Below are positions 46,124 to 56,665 of a stretch of DNA of 64,000 nucleotides, piece after piece. The notes under the pieces were generated by a model, which was given only the letters and a program-made list of their open reading frames with translations, did not search any database and was not told where the DNA came from. Source of the DNA: Anas platyrhynchos (Eukaryota; Chordata; Aves; Anseriformes; Anatidae); contig NC_092600.1 of NCBI RefSeq assembly GCF_047663525.1, forward strand, positions 186,001 to 250,000. The letters run 5' to 3'. Both the position numbers and the translations under genes were made by a program. Each line of letters opens with the position of its first letter. The first letter of the stretch is position 1.

Positions 46124-49100
46124 ACAATGCTGATACCTCTAACTTGTGCATTGAATGTGATGTTGCAGATGGGGTTTGCAACCACATAGTTCTTTCCGGT
46201 GAAATTTTTACATTCAACGTTGCCTTCACGTGAAGGGTTAGGAGTTACCAGAGTCCACAGCTGAAGAAAGATGTGTCCAAACAGGCAAAGGTGCAGCCTA
46301 CATGAAAGTGCCTATGCTGAGATGTGAGCATCTGCCGTACTTCTCACAAAGTCATTCCAGTCAGTGGGCAGATGTGTTCTAATATACTGGACTACTAACT
46401 GAGGGACTGGGAAGAAATTGTCTGCTTGAGTTAAAATGTATTAGAAGTTTGACTGCGCCCTGTTAACTCTGGTCTTTACTGAACTTCTTTGGATGACCTC
46501 TTAGTGGTATTGTTGCTGCGTACATCAGAAACTGTTACCTGCCTGGCTGCTTAAGAACTTTTGCCTGTCTCAAACTACACAGAAGTTCCACTAAAGTGTT
46601 ATGAGGCACTTAGATATAGTTGGCATTTCTATGTTGAAGGACTGAAGTGTCAGGAATCTCAAGTAGCCACAAGTGACAGCTGTTTGTTCTATCTGTGATT
46701 TTTGACAGATATTTTGACTTTGAAAAGAAAGATAGCCAGTGGGATAGCACAATTAAAAAAAAAAAAAAAACAAATGATTCAGCTACTGTCGTTGGGCTTT
46801 TTTGTGATGTAGATTTGATGGGTACTGTAGCAAATTAAATTGGATGAACCATCATTTTAGGACTGTCAAATGTGGTGGATGATGTGATGTGGGGGGTTCC
46901 TTTCTTCCAAGTCTGCTGAATACCAGGGTAATGCTTGTCCCTCTTCATGCATCCAGCCAATGGTAAGGCTAAGTGATTTTCAAAGATGTATGCACATGCC
47001 CATGTAGTACAGATATGACCGTAACCGAATGGTTTAAAGCCAATAAGAGGATAGTGCCTTTAGAGATGCACTTGCTTAAGACACAAACCATAGAAATGGC
47101 CCGATCCTCTTCCTACTTGCTGGTTTATCAATTTGCTAGTGGAACATACATATTTGCTTTCAGTGTCTCATGCACATTCTCTGTTCTCTTCAGTCCCCAG
47201 CCAAGACCTTAGGTGTCTTCAGTATCCGTATCTAGACCTTTAAGCTCTCAACCCTGGAACTAGGATCTCTACAGATTTTGTTTTTCTCCAACTTGCCAGC
47301 TAGTCCCACTTGAGATTGCTGTTGGAATTATTGCACACACATGCACACAAATGCATCCAGTGCAGAAGACAGGTTGCCCTAGGGTTTAGTAAGTGTAGAA
47401 CACTGTGGTGATGGGATGCAAGGCTCAGTTAGACAAAGCTTACTGATCAGCAGCCTGCTTGCTTGCAGTTGTTAGCTTCTCCCCATTCCCAACACAGTTA
47501 CTCCCTTCCATTTTCCCATACTTGTTGCTTCCTCGCCTATCTTCACCCCCCTCACTTGATCTGTGGTTGTTCCCCTAGACATTCTATGATACATTTTATG
47601 TGGTCCTGCAATCCCCTTCAGACATCTTAACATAAATTTGCTCTTGCCTGTGAGACCCTTCCTGATAACTGAAACCAGTCTTACTGGTTACAAAGCTCCT
47701 GATTGAATCTCTTCAGAGTTACGCTTTGGTGGTTCCTTTAATGGCCAATCGACCTATGTCTTAGAGTGCTAGCCATGATTATCTGTCAGTAGGCTTTTAA
47801 ATATGTGTGCATCTTTTGCTGCATTTCATGTTTATTGTCCTGTCTTTTACACTCAGTAGCTGTAACACAGATATCCTTACACGTGTATGTGGTTTGTTCA
47901 CACTTTCACTAATGTAACGAAGGATAGAAGTTAATAACCCTGCTGACTTTGACTTGAATCGTCTTGCTCATTGACAGTTAGTACCCTTCAAAAACAGTGT
48001 TTGTGTTTTACCTGCATGGGAGGAATGTCATGTTGCTTTGAGAAGTGAAGAACAACCAACAGTTCAGGGTATCAGTTTGATTGATGACCTTGAACGACTT
48101 CAGCTGAATCTTTCAGTTCTATTCAGTTTCACCTTGTAAACTTGATATGACCTGGAGGTATTTTTAAAAGTACTTGAGACTTGTGCACATTTTTGACTAT
48201 GAATATATGTTATGAATAATCTGCAAATGTTCTTTTTCCTTGCTAAACAGGCTCCAGTTTCCTCAGGGCTATCCAACAGTGCAGTCTCCAATGTATTTTG
48301 TAATTGTTTGAAGATTTCCTTACAAGGAAATATTCCCAAGTTTCAACTGACTGTCTTTTAATGAGGATTGTCCAATCTCTGGTGCTTACAAAGGTCCTGC
48401 ATTAAATTCATTGTCTGGTTGTCACTGTGGGAGTCTGCCTATAAGGATTAATTTACAGACACCAGATCTGAATACTAGAATTGCACTGAGCTGATACGAT
48501 GCTTGCTGAGTTTCCAGAAGGCTTTCAACACCAGGAAGATCAGTAATCTTGGTTTCTCTTGATGCGGAGGATATTTCTTCCAGATCCATGTATTTTAAAT
48601 ACTTACTTACAAAAGGTGCTGTAGAGTTGGGGAATTAATGTCTAAGTTTGGTTGTGAGGATACTAAACAGCCCAGGAAGAACTGAACTCATCATTTTGTC
48701 TCCCTTATCCCCAACAGAGATAATGGCACTTATTGCCAAGTTCAGAAACTTGTATTTGGTGAAAATGTTCTGATTGGTAAGTCTGCTATGCTATGCCAGT
48801 TCTGGAAATATGAAAATCCTTGGTGATAATCACATTAGTTGTGCAAGGTGGGAGTGGTTCTTTAAAAATAAGGCATAAACTACACATAGGTAGAGGTTAC
48901 TGTCTTAAGCCTGAAAATTCAATGGGACTTCCTTGTTTTGGAATATGGCCTATTGGTATGTTTAGAATACCAAGCCAGTCTACTAGTTTTCTAGTATAAT
49001 ACATAGCATTAAAGCGTCCAAGTTGCAAACATTGGTGACATAAGGAAAATCAGTAGTTTCTAGCAACAATTAATGATCAGTTCTTGTGCCACCTAAACAG

Positions 49101-51020
49101 CAAGTTTAATGTACGTTACACAACTCATGCAGCAGAACAAATGTGCTAGTTCTGTCTTTCCCTTCTGGTAAAAGAAATAAGCTTTATATTTATCATAAAC
49201 AATTATTACCTTGGAAAGTATTATAATACAGGAGGCATTGAAGAGCAACTTTCAAACTCTACATGCTTTTGAGGAATGATCGTGATTATGTAGAGCTACT
49301 ACTGTTTGTTTCTTGATACTTTGTGAGCATCTGCATGGAAATATTTGCATTTTATTCTGTTACTATATTCATAGATCTCTAAAGGAGATACTGGTTTTTA
49401 ACATCAGTCACATCTACAACTTAAAGTCATGCATCATAGGATTGCATTTTGGAAATAAACTGGTTTCTAAATAGGTATGAGTGTTCTGCAGTACTGACTT
49501 GCACAATCTTCCTTCTACATTGTTTTTGTCCTTGTTCAGTCATAGTACTGAAGTGTTCATCTCTCCTCAAGTACTGTGCTTAACATGCTTGAAAGGTTGT
49601 TACTGAAATCAGCAATACTATTAGTAGGTCTAACTACATCTCTTCAATTTATCCTCATTTGGGGGATCATCCTGTAAAACAAGCCATTTTGTGTCTTGGC
49701 GTTCAGCTTCAAGTGTTAGGATGTAAAGCATGAGCAACCCTGTAAAATGAGGGTAGGATGTGGGCTCATCAGACCAGGCTGCCTTTCCTGCCTTGGAGAA
49801 GTTTAGATCCATAGTCTTGGCTTGCCTTGATACACTGGTATTTCTTAGGAGAACATTACACTAGACAATGTCTCTGACCTCCAGCCAGAGTGAGAGAATG
49901 GGGATAGAGTGGCTGTGACAGTCCTGGGTGTCACTTCCATATCACCAGCAGCAAGAATGGGCAATACTGCAGCCTTGCCTCCTAAGAAGCCCACAGACAG
50001 AAGGGGACTATTTTGAAGCTATTTTGCTGTTTGCCGCAGGAGCCCATAGGACACTGTATGGAGCTTGCCAGATCCATCCTGTTAGGCTAATTTTGTAGAC
50101 TCTGTGCTTGCAGGCCCAGAGGAATCATGCTGCTTTATACACCTTTATAATGTTTGTAGTAGTTTTTTCCCTTTTCCATATACTTCAGACCTTCCATTTA
50201 TCTAGTACAACCACTGTACTAGTCTTTAAAAAGGCCATTTCCAGAGCTATATATTCAGTAAAAAAAAAGTCATGAAAAATCAAACATTTATGCTAAACAT
50301 AATCAGGCAGCAGCTTTTAAAACTTTTTAAACGGGACTTTGCTTTATTTTGGGCATTGAGGTTTTCTTCAGCCACTGTATGTGTTAACTGCCCCTGGGGA
50401 ATTTCTTATGAAAACCCTAATTTTGTAAAGACCGTTTATAGCATCTTCCACTTAGATCTCTTAGAGTTTGTCATGTGGCAAGTGCTTTTCCTTTTGAGTC
50501 AAGCTCAGGTGTGTGAGGACATAGTTCATGTGAGGTTGAACTGAGGAGCTTATTGCATTATTTGGTAAGTGTAATGCTAAACTATATGCACCTAATGCTC
50601 ATGTCTCTAGTATCATGTTACAGATCCCACTGAATTAAAGGAAAAAAATCACTGAATCTGTTGCACTGCTCTGAGGAAAATTAAGCTGGGACTGACTGCT
50701 CTGCCATCAGCTGGGCATACGCTGCCTGCCTCTTTACTCTGAGACCTTTGTTTCCACGTTTCTAGTGCTGTTTTTTCCTTTTTTCTTCCTGAAGGATTTA
50801 ATGGTAGAAGCTGGAAACACTGACACTTAAAGTAAGGATTGGCAGCTGGATAGTAGGAGCTCTGATGGAATTTGGTACTAAGGGTGGATGACTCAAAGTT
50901 CAGTGTCTTTGTAACTATTTGTTTTCTTATTTTGTCACTGATGCACCAGGAAGATGCTTCATAGAGTGGAGATAATCTGCAAATCCAGTAGCTACCTAAG
51001 CCATCTTCTAGTTTTCAAAC
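46124..51020 (+). other. CDC23 3' UTR and intergenic DNA
   Basis: Non-coding. ATTAAA-type signals occur at 46752-46757 and 46834-46839. The first canonical AATAAA noticed is at 49454-49459, followed by a GT-rich stretch, so the transcript could end at any of these. No kinesin (KIF20A) exon was recognised on the minus strand, although that gene lies tail-to-tail with CDC23 in mammals. Confidence 0.45.
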
Positions 51021-51740
51021 ATAGAAGCATAGAATATCCTGAGTTGGAAGGGACCCTTAAGGATCATCAAGTCCAACTCTTGACACTGCACAGGTCTACC
51101 CAAGTTCAGACCATGTGACTAAGTGCACAGTCCAATCTCTTCTTAAATTCAGACAGGCTCGGTGCAGTGACCACTTCCCTGGGGAGCCTGTTCCAGTGTG
51201 CAACCACCCTCTCTGTGAAGAACCCCCTCCTGATGTCAAGCCTAAATTTCCCCTGCCTCAGCTTAACCCCGTTCCCGCGGGTCCTGTCGCTGGTGTTAAT
51301 GGAGAAAAGGTCTCCTGCCTCTCGACACCCCCTTACGAGGAAGTTGTAGACTGCGATGAGGTCTCCCCTCAGCCTCCTCTTCTCCAGGCTGAACAGGCCC
51401 AGTGCCCTCAGCTGTTTCTCGTACGTCTTCCCCTCCAGGCCTTTCACCATCTTCGTAGCCCTCCTCTGGACACTCTCCAACAGTTTCATGTCCTTTTTAT
51501 ACTGTGGTGCCCAGAACTGCACACAGTACTCGAGGTGAGGCCGCACCAGCGCAGAGTAGAGCGGGACAATCACCTCCCTTGACCTACTAGCGATGCCGTG
51601 CTTGATGCACCCCAGGACACGGTTGGCCCTCCTGGCTGCCAGGGCACACTGCTGGCTCATATTGAACTTGCTGTCTACCATGACCCCCAGATCCCTCTCT
51701 GCTAGGCTGCTCTCCAGCGTCTCATCTTTGTTTCCTGCAC
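51021..51740 (-). mobile_element. CR1 LINE, 0.7 kb, well preserved
   Basis: Minus orientation. The minus strand keeps a 191-codon open stretch of the ORF2 C-terminus (51681 down to 51106) containing [20 protein letters not shown] and [20 protein letters not shown], and the 3' end ATAGAATATCCTGAGTTGGA. It is 5'-truncated, but its low decay suggests a younger copy. Confidence 0.94.
51106..51681 (-). pseudogene. CR1 ORF2 C-terminal fragment
   Basis: The open C-terminal segment of a CR1 retrotransposon polyprotein (191 codons), with the [20 protein letters not shown] block common to avian CR1. Reverse transcriptase catalytic motifs and the endonuclease are missing because of 5' truncation, so it is a dead remnant and not a host gene. 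Confidence 0.9.
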
Positions 51741-52550
51741 GTTGGTGTGCTTAGATAAACAGACCAACCCAAGCGTGTTTGTCTTCAGTTGGCCCACAAA
51801 AAGAACAGCCTGTTTTTGCAGAAAAGCTGATGCTTTATCTGACCAGGCTTAGCAGCCACGTTTGTGTTCTGTGTAAAGCGCCAAGAGGACAACGACTGGA
51901 ATTCTTGATGCGTTTACTAGCGGTAGCCTACCGACCTCTTTCAGGGATACCCCTGTCAGTATCCGGAAGGATGGAGACGAGGAAGCACCTGAAGAAACCG
52001 AGGAGGATGTGCTTCCGCGCCCGTTGCTCTCACGACTGCCTCACCGAGGCTTGGACCACACACACAAGCAGGAGAGCGGGCGGCTTATTCGGGCGTGCGG
52101 ACAGCTCCCGTTATGTCAGCCTGGGCCGGAACGCGGTACCGCCGAGGTTCGTGCCCGCCCGCCGCACCCCCCCGCGGGCAGGCTGCCGGTGCCTGCCGTT
52201 GGGCGGCTTTGCAGCCCGCGGCGCCGTTCCGCGGGGGGAGGCTGCAGCGGGGGGCTCCGAGCGCGGCCGCCCGCCCCCGCCGAGCCCGCTGCGCGGCGCC
52301 GACCCGCGCCCGAGCGGCGCGGACGCTGCCCCGCCGGGCCGGTTGCGCGCGGCCCAAGCAGCCGGCTGCGGTGCCCGCTCCGCCAGGGAGCCCCCGGCCC
52401 GCTCCCTGCTGCCGGCACGGGGCCGCTCGGCCGCGGCGCGCGCCGCCGCAGCCCCTTCCCGCCGCTCCGCCGCTTCCTCCCCTCGAGGCCGCTCCCGCGG
52501 CTCCTCCGCCGGGGCCCGCGGCCCCGCGCCCCTTCTGCCGCGGCGTTGCC

Positions 52551-52572
52551 ATGGCGGCGGGCGCGCGGCGCT

Positions 52573-52603
<31 letters not shown>

Positions 52604-52804
52604 GGCGGTGCCTGCCGCAGACCCCGGCCCGGCAGCGCAGGCCTCCGCCGCGGGGAGGCGGCGGGGCGGGCGCCCGCCCTCAGCGTCGGCGCGCAGGAGG
52701 CCGGCAGCGGCCGGGGCTGGGCGCTGGAGCCGCCGCGGCAGCGGGAAGATGGATGCGCCGCGCCCGTGCCTCGCCGCTCAGCATCCTCCCCGGGCCGCGG
52801 CACG
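52551..52804 (+). other. Candidate first exon (unassigned gene)
   Basis: From ATG to donor the frame has 84 codons with ten Gly in a row encoded by (CGG)10, then Ala-, Arg- and Pro-rich sequence. No domain is recognised, and such composition arises by chance in CpG islands, so it may be 5' UTR. The donor CACG|GTGAGC is the strongest evidence for an exon here. Confidence 0.3.
52574..52603 (+). repeat. (CGG)10 trinucleotide repeat in CpG island
   Basis: Ten uninterrupted CGG units just after the strong-context ATG at 52551. The position in a promoter or 5' exon resembles CGG tracts of other vertebrate 5' UTRs. Confidence 0.9.
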
Positions 52805-53693
52805 GTGAGCAGCGGCGGCCTCCCGGAGGGGCGCCGGGCCCCGCGCAGGGGCTGCCCGCTCCCCCGCCGCCGGAACAATGGCCTCGGCCGGCTGCGGGGG
52901 CCGGGGCGAGGGCGGCGGAGCGGGGCTGGGCCGGGGCGGCGCGGTGCGGAGCGGTGCGATGGCGGTGAGACGGAGGCCGAGGTGATGGGGAGGAGGCAGG
53001 CGGAGATGCTGCAGCGGAGAGGAGGCAGAGATGGAGATGGTGGAGAGCAGGCAGAGGGAGAGGTGTGGCGGGATGCCGCCGGCAGCCGTGCCGACATCCA
53101 CCTCTGCCGCTCTCCCGTCCTGCACCATTGTGTGCCAGGTTGGTCATTGTCTCGCCTTCCTCACTGCAAAGCGCGGCGTGCTGGGCGTGATTCTGCTTGC
53201 AGCGGAAGGAATTTTTCCAGGGCTGAATTTGATGCGCGGAGAGTCACAGCCAGCAGAGCCTGGGCTGGGCCTCAGTGAGATGGCATCTGCGGGTGGGCAG
53301 TAAGCGCAGCTGAGCGGAGAGCAGCTGTAAAGGCACTCCCCTGGTTTATTTTTACTCGCGATGCATCTTTGCCTATTCCGTTTGTTTGTATAAACGGTAT
53401 TGCACAAGGCTTCTTTCTGAGCAAGTCTTTTCAGAAAGGCACCTGTACACGTCTTGGACTCTCAGGGTTGGTGTATTTGTGGATGTGTGTATGAATACAT
53501 GCTCCTTTGCATACAGAGACCCCACAAGCTGCATCTCTTTGTATGTGCAACACGTCTTTTTTTTTTTTCCAGTCATTAACCGATGAAACATGCCACTTGG
53601 GCTGATGTGCAATTTATTCTTAAATTACTGGATGCTGTCGTTCACTTTGTTATGGCTACTTAAGACAAATCTAGGTCTTGCATTTGAGCTGTG

Positions 53694-53695
<2 letters not shown>

Positions 53696-53733
<38 letters not shown>
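53696..53733. repeat. Poly-T run (38 nt)
   Basis: The longest homopolymer in the window. It could be the reversed tail of a processed insertion, but no flanking retrocopy body was recognised. Confidence 0.9.
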
Positions 53734-53734
<1 letters not shown>

Positions 53735-53796
53735 TGGCATCGAATAGTCATTTGTAGTCTGTTTCTATTTTTTTTTTCTGTGAATATGTATAAATG

Positions 53797-53816
53797 TATA
53801 TATATATATATATATA
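53797..53816. repeat. (TA)10 microsatellite
   Basis: Perfect dinucleotide tract 63 bases after the T(38) run. Confidence 0.9.
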
Positions 53817-54317
53817 AGGTGCTGAGTATCTTATAGGCTAGAAACAGAGAGGTATATGTTTTAAAAGATTAATTTGACCTTTTGTAAGGAAAAATATAAT
53901 GGGATGCATTGTTACAACCTTTGCGTTGTGATACTGCCCTATGTATTACGCTGAGGTGACATGCTGCAATCTCATTCTCTATGTCTCGTTTGCTGGGTCA
54001 AATTCTTCACTTGTGCATATACTATACCTAGTCTTACTAGACTTACTATGCCCAGTTTAGTAAGCAGAGCATTTGTCCATTTCAAGAAATGATGTTAGGT
54101 TTATTGCTTCTGCTCTGTCTCAGGTTTTGTTTCTATTGATCTGGCCTGCTGCTCCACAATATGAATTTCAAATCTGGATCTTTTGTGCTGTAAATGCAAG
54201 CTTTCCTGGCACTTGACCAGATTTAAATTTGTGCTTGAGTGAGGTAAATCTGTGGTGATTCTAACAGGTTTTCTGGGAATGGTTGTGGTATTGGTGAAGT
54301 CTGAGAGTAGTTAGCTG

Positions 54318-54657
54318 TTAATTGTTGAAGAGGAAGTAGGGTATGGGTGCTCTATAAATAGATTTGTAGCAATCAAAAGACACCATGGACCAAAGAGATG
54401 TGATGAAGTTAAGGGGGCTGCAGCCAGTTCCACCCTTACTTACACAGTGAACAAAATCCTGAGAAGGAGGCCCGGGGCGAGGAAAGGCTGGAAAGTTTCT
54501 GTTAGGATTTCCATTGGAGTTGCCTGGTAGAGGTGGCTGCCAGGAGCTGTTGCTCTGCTGTTGGGCTTTGCTGCTTTTCAGCACTGGGGCAATCCAGTAG
54601 ACTGCTGGGATTGCCTGGTCATCAGCAGAGCTGAAGGAGCAGGCTGCCACTGATGGA
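54318..54657 (-). other. Unexplained Pro/Asn-rich minus-strand open frame
   Basis: Read on the minus strand, this stretch is open for about 110 codons and includes WQPPLPGNSNGNPNRNFPAF followed by PRPGPPSQDFVHC. At that Cys the strand shows a consensus donor, CTGT|GTAAGT (GT at 54443-54442). A possible acceptor TTTTCAG ends at 54690, but an in-frame stop lies between it and the open part, at 54662-54660. The composition differs from the surrounding AT-rich DNA. It may be an exon of an unrecognised minus-strand transcript, a mobile-element relic, or chance. No family is recognised. Confidence 0.25.
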
Positions 54658-55328
54658 TGCTACATCATTTCTGACTTGCTGATCTTGGACTGAAAATCTG
54701 TTAGTGCCTCAGGTGCAGAAACATGGTCCTGACCTTGGAGATGAATTTGAGCCAGGTATTTTTACAGTGTCCATCCAGAGCTTAACTTTAGTCTGTGTGA
54801 TATCGCAAATACTAATGAACTGTCTCAGTCTCCCTTCTGATAACCTTCTCCCTGTCACCTTTCAGTGGTTTGTGATGATTCCTCTGCTTCCGTTGGCCGT
54901 TTCCAGCTAGATCTTTTGATTAAGAACTACTTTGTGCTACTTATTAGGAATTGAACATAAGGTACAGCTAAAACATGGTTGTGTGTAGGGAAGACAAGTG
55001 GCAGTTGTCATTCATAAATGTATGGTGGGATATGCTAAACCATTTATTTTCGAGGCTTTAATGTTGCTGGAAAGATGCAGCATAACTTCTCTGCCATTAC
55101 ACAGGATGAGTGACCTCAGGGTATTCAAGAAAAATGCCGTGAAACATAACTGGCAAAATGAATCATTTTCAATTTTGATCTCTATTCATCCATTCAAGAG
55201 ACAGTTGCTACTGTGGTTTCAAAACTGTATAAAAACAGCCTTCTAACTGTAAAAGTATGGTGTTGGATTGTAGTCTCATACGATATAGCTCAAGTGTAGC
55301 TTGAGTGGTTGAAATTCAAGTAGTTGTA

Positions 55329-55333
<5 letters not shown>

Positions 55334-55384
<51 letters not shown>

Positions 55385-55389
55385 TTTTT
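55334..55389. repeat. (TA)21 followed by T(14)
   Basis: A perfect 42-base TA tract leads directly into 14 T bases. The TA run is self-complementary and could extrude a cruciform. Confidence 0.93.
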
Positions 55390-56619
55390 AACTGAGCTAT
55401 GGGACTGAACATGTTTACAACTAGTCTTTCGCTACTGAGTCATGGTCAGTGTGCACTGTGGTCAGCGTTTGTGCTTTCTGCTTTCTTCATGAAATTGTGA
55501 CACAGCAAATAGTCCTTACTAGATACCTGAATTTTGGGTCACTTTTTAGTTTGTTGTATTTTTGGGGTTCAGACAGGTTTCTCTGTCATCTTTGTGCATG
55601 GCAATGCAATATTTGGGTTACAAGATTACAAAACAAATGCTTAAATTCAAGTAAAAAGGTTATTTTAGCTGAATTTGCAATGGCATGTTTGCAATGTGTG
55701 TTTCTAAACTAATAGCTCACTTTAATTCCCAGGAAGTAGCTTTTTCAACGTTCTCACGTACATCTGTATCACTTGAAAATCTGGTCTATACCAGATCACA
55801 ACAATCTTGTCCTCCCATCCTCAGAGATGGATTCTCTGATGCCTTCTCTTTAGTCATCATCTACATCTGTGCAAAGCTGAAGTGTAGCTCTGTGTCATCA
55901 CCTTTCAACATTCAGAATCCATGAGGGCATTAAAATGTCATTTATGCAGTACTTCTAGTTTCTGTATCTTTAAGGTCTATTTGAATTTCTCCTTTAAAAT
56001 ATGAGGACTAAAAAACTTTTCCCAATTTAATTTCTTTGCTCCAGGAGGTGGGGCTCTAAATAGAAAATTAATCAGCATGTCATGAGAAAACTCTGTGGTC
56101 TATCCACACTGAATGCTGTCAAGTTGAAATGAGTGTATTTGGCAATGTCTTTGTACACAACAGAAAAACTGTGTTGATCACAGCCTGCAGATTGGATTCT
56201 GAAATATCCAATGAACTTTAAAGGAAAAATAACAACATGCAAGCACTTTCACGAATGCAGGCTTTCAGTTCAGATCCCTAAAATTCCTGTTGTTGTATGA
56301 TTTGTTTGCCATGAATTTGGATCACTGGCGGTTAGTTGAGAAACCGTCACACATCCTGGAAACTTTAGGGCCTGTTTTGTTTATTTGGAAGATCATATTT
56401 GGACATCACAGCCTGTTCTTATGTTAAATAGCCTGAATCAGCTATTGTCGGAATAAAAGCAAAGTGAACTAATTGGTGTGACAATCTACATAACATAGTT
56501 AAATGAGAAAGAGGCAAATGCAGAAACTATTTTAGTACATGGCTGCATAATGAGAAACCCCTCAGTTAACTGTTTAACAGATGTCAACAAATAATGAATA
56601 CAAATGAAGACTGGGTGGA

Positions 56620-56665
56620 CCACATTCATATCATACCATATCATACATCATACATCATATATCAT
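56620..56665. repeat. ATCAT / CATACATCAT short tandem repeat
   Basis: Alternating ATCATACC, ATCATACATC and ATATCATATC units form an imperfect array. Confidence 0.8.

Larger units (their letters stand above)
52000..53110. promoter_or_regulatory. Orphan CpG island promoter
   Basis: Very CpG-rich block about 5.9 kb downstream of the CDC23 stop. An ATG in strong context (GCCATGGCGG, 52551) opens a frame that runs into a consensus donor at 52804/52805 (CACG|GTGAGC). A second ATG (52959) is followed two codons later by another donor, ATGGCG|GTGAGA (52964/52965). These suggest a plus-strand first exon, coding or 5' UTR. Minus-strand donors (complement of CTCAC near 52030 and 52042) also exist, so direction is not proven. 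FAM13B is a possible owner by synteny only. Confidence 0.5.
53111..54317. other. AT-rich DNA downstream of CpG island, no gene recognised
   Basis: Sharp fall in GC after about 53300. Contains T(38) at 53696-53733 and (TA)10 at 53797-53816. Probably intron or intergenic DNA next to the orphan promoter. Confidence 0.5.

Noticed and set aside
51115..51582. A 155-codon plus-strand frame opposite the CR1 copy
   Set aside because: It is the antisense shadow of a CR1 ORF2 remnant.
51779..53278. A 499-codon plus-strand open frame across the third CpG island
   Set aside because: It begins in AT-rich flank after a CR1 and crosses GC-rich sequence where stops are rare. Its Ala/Arg/Pro/Gly composition mirrors base content, other frames on both strands are equally open, and no domain is visible.
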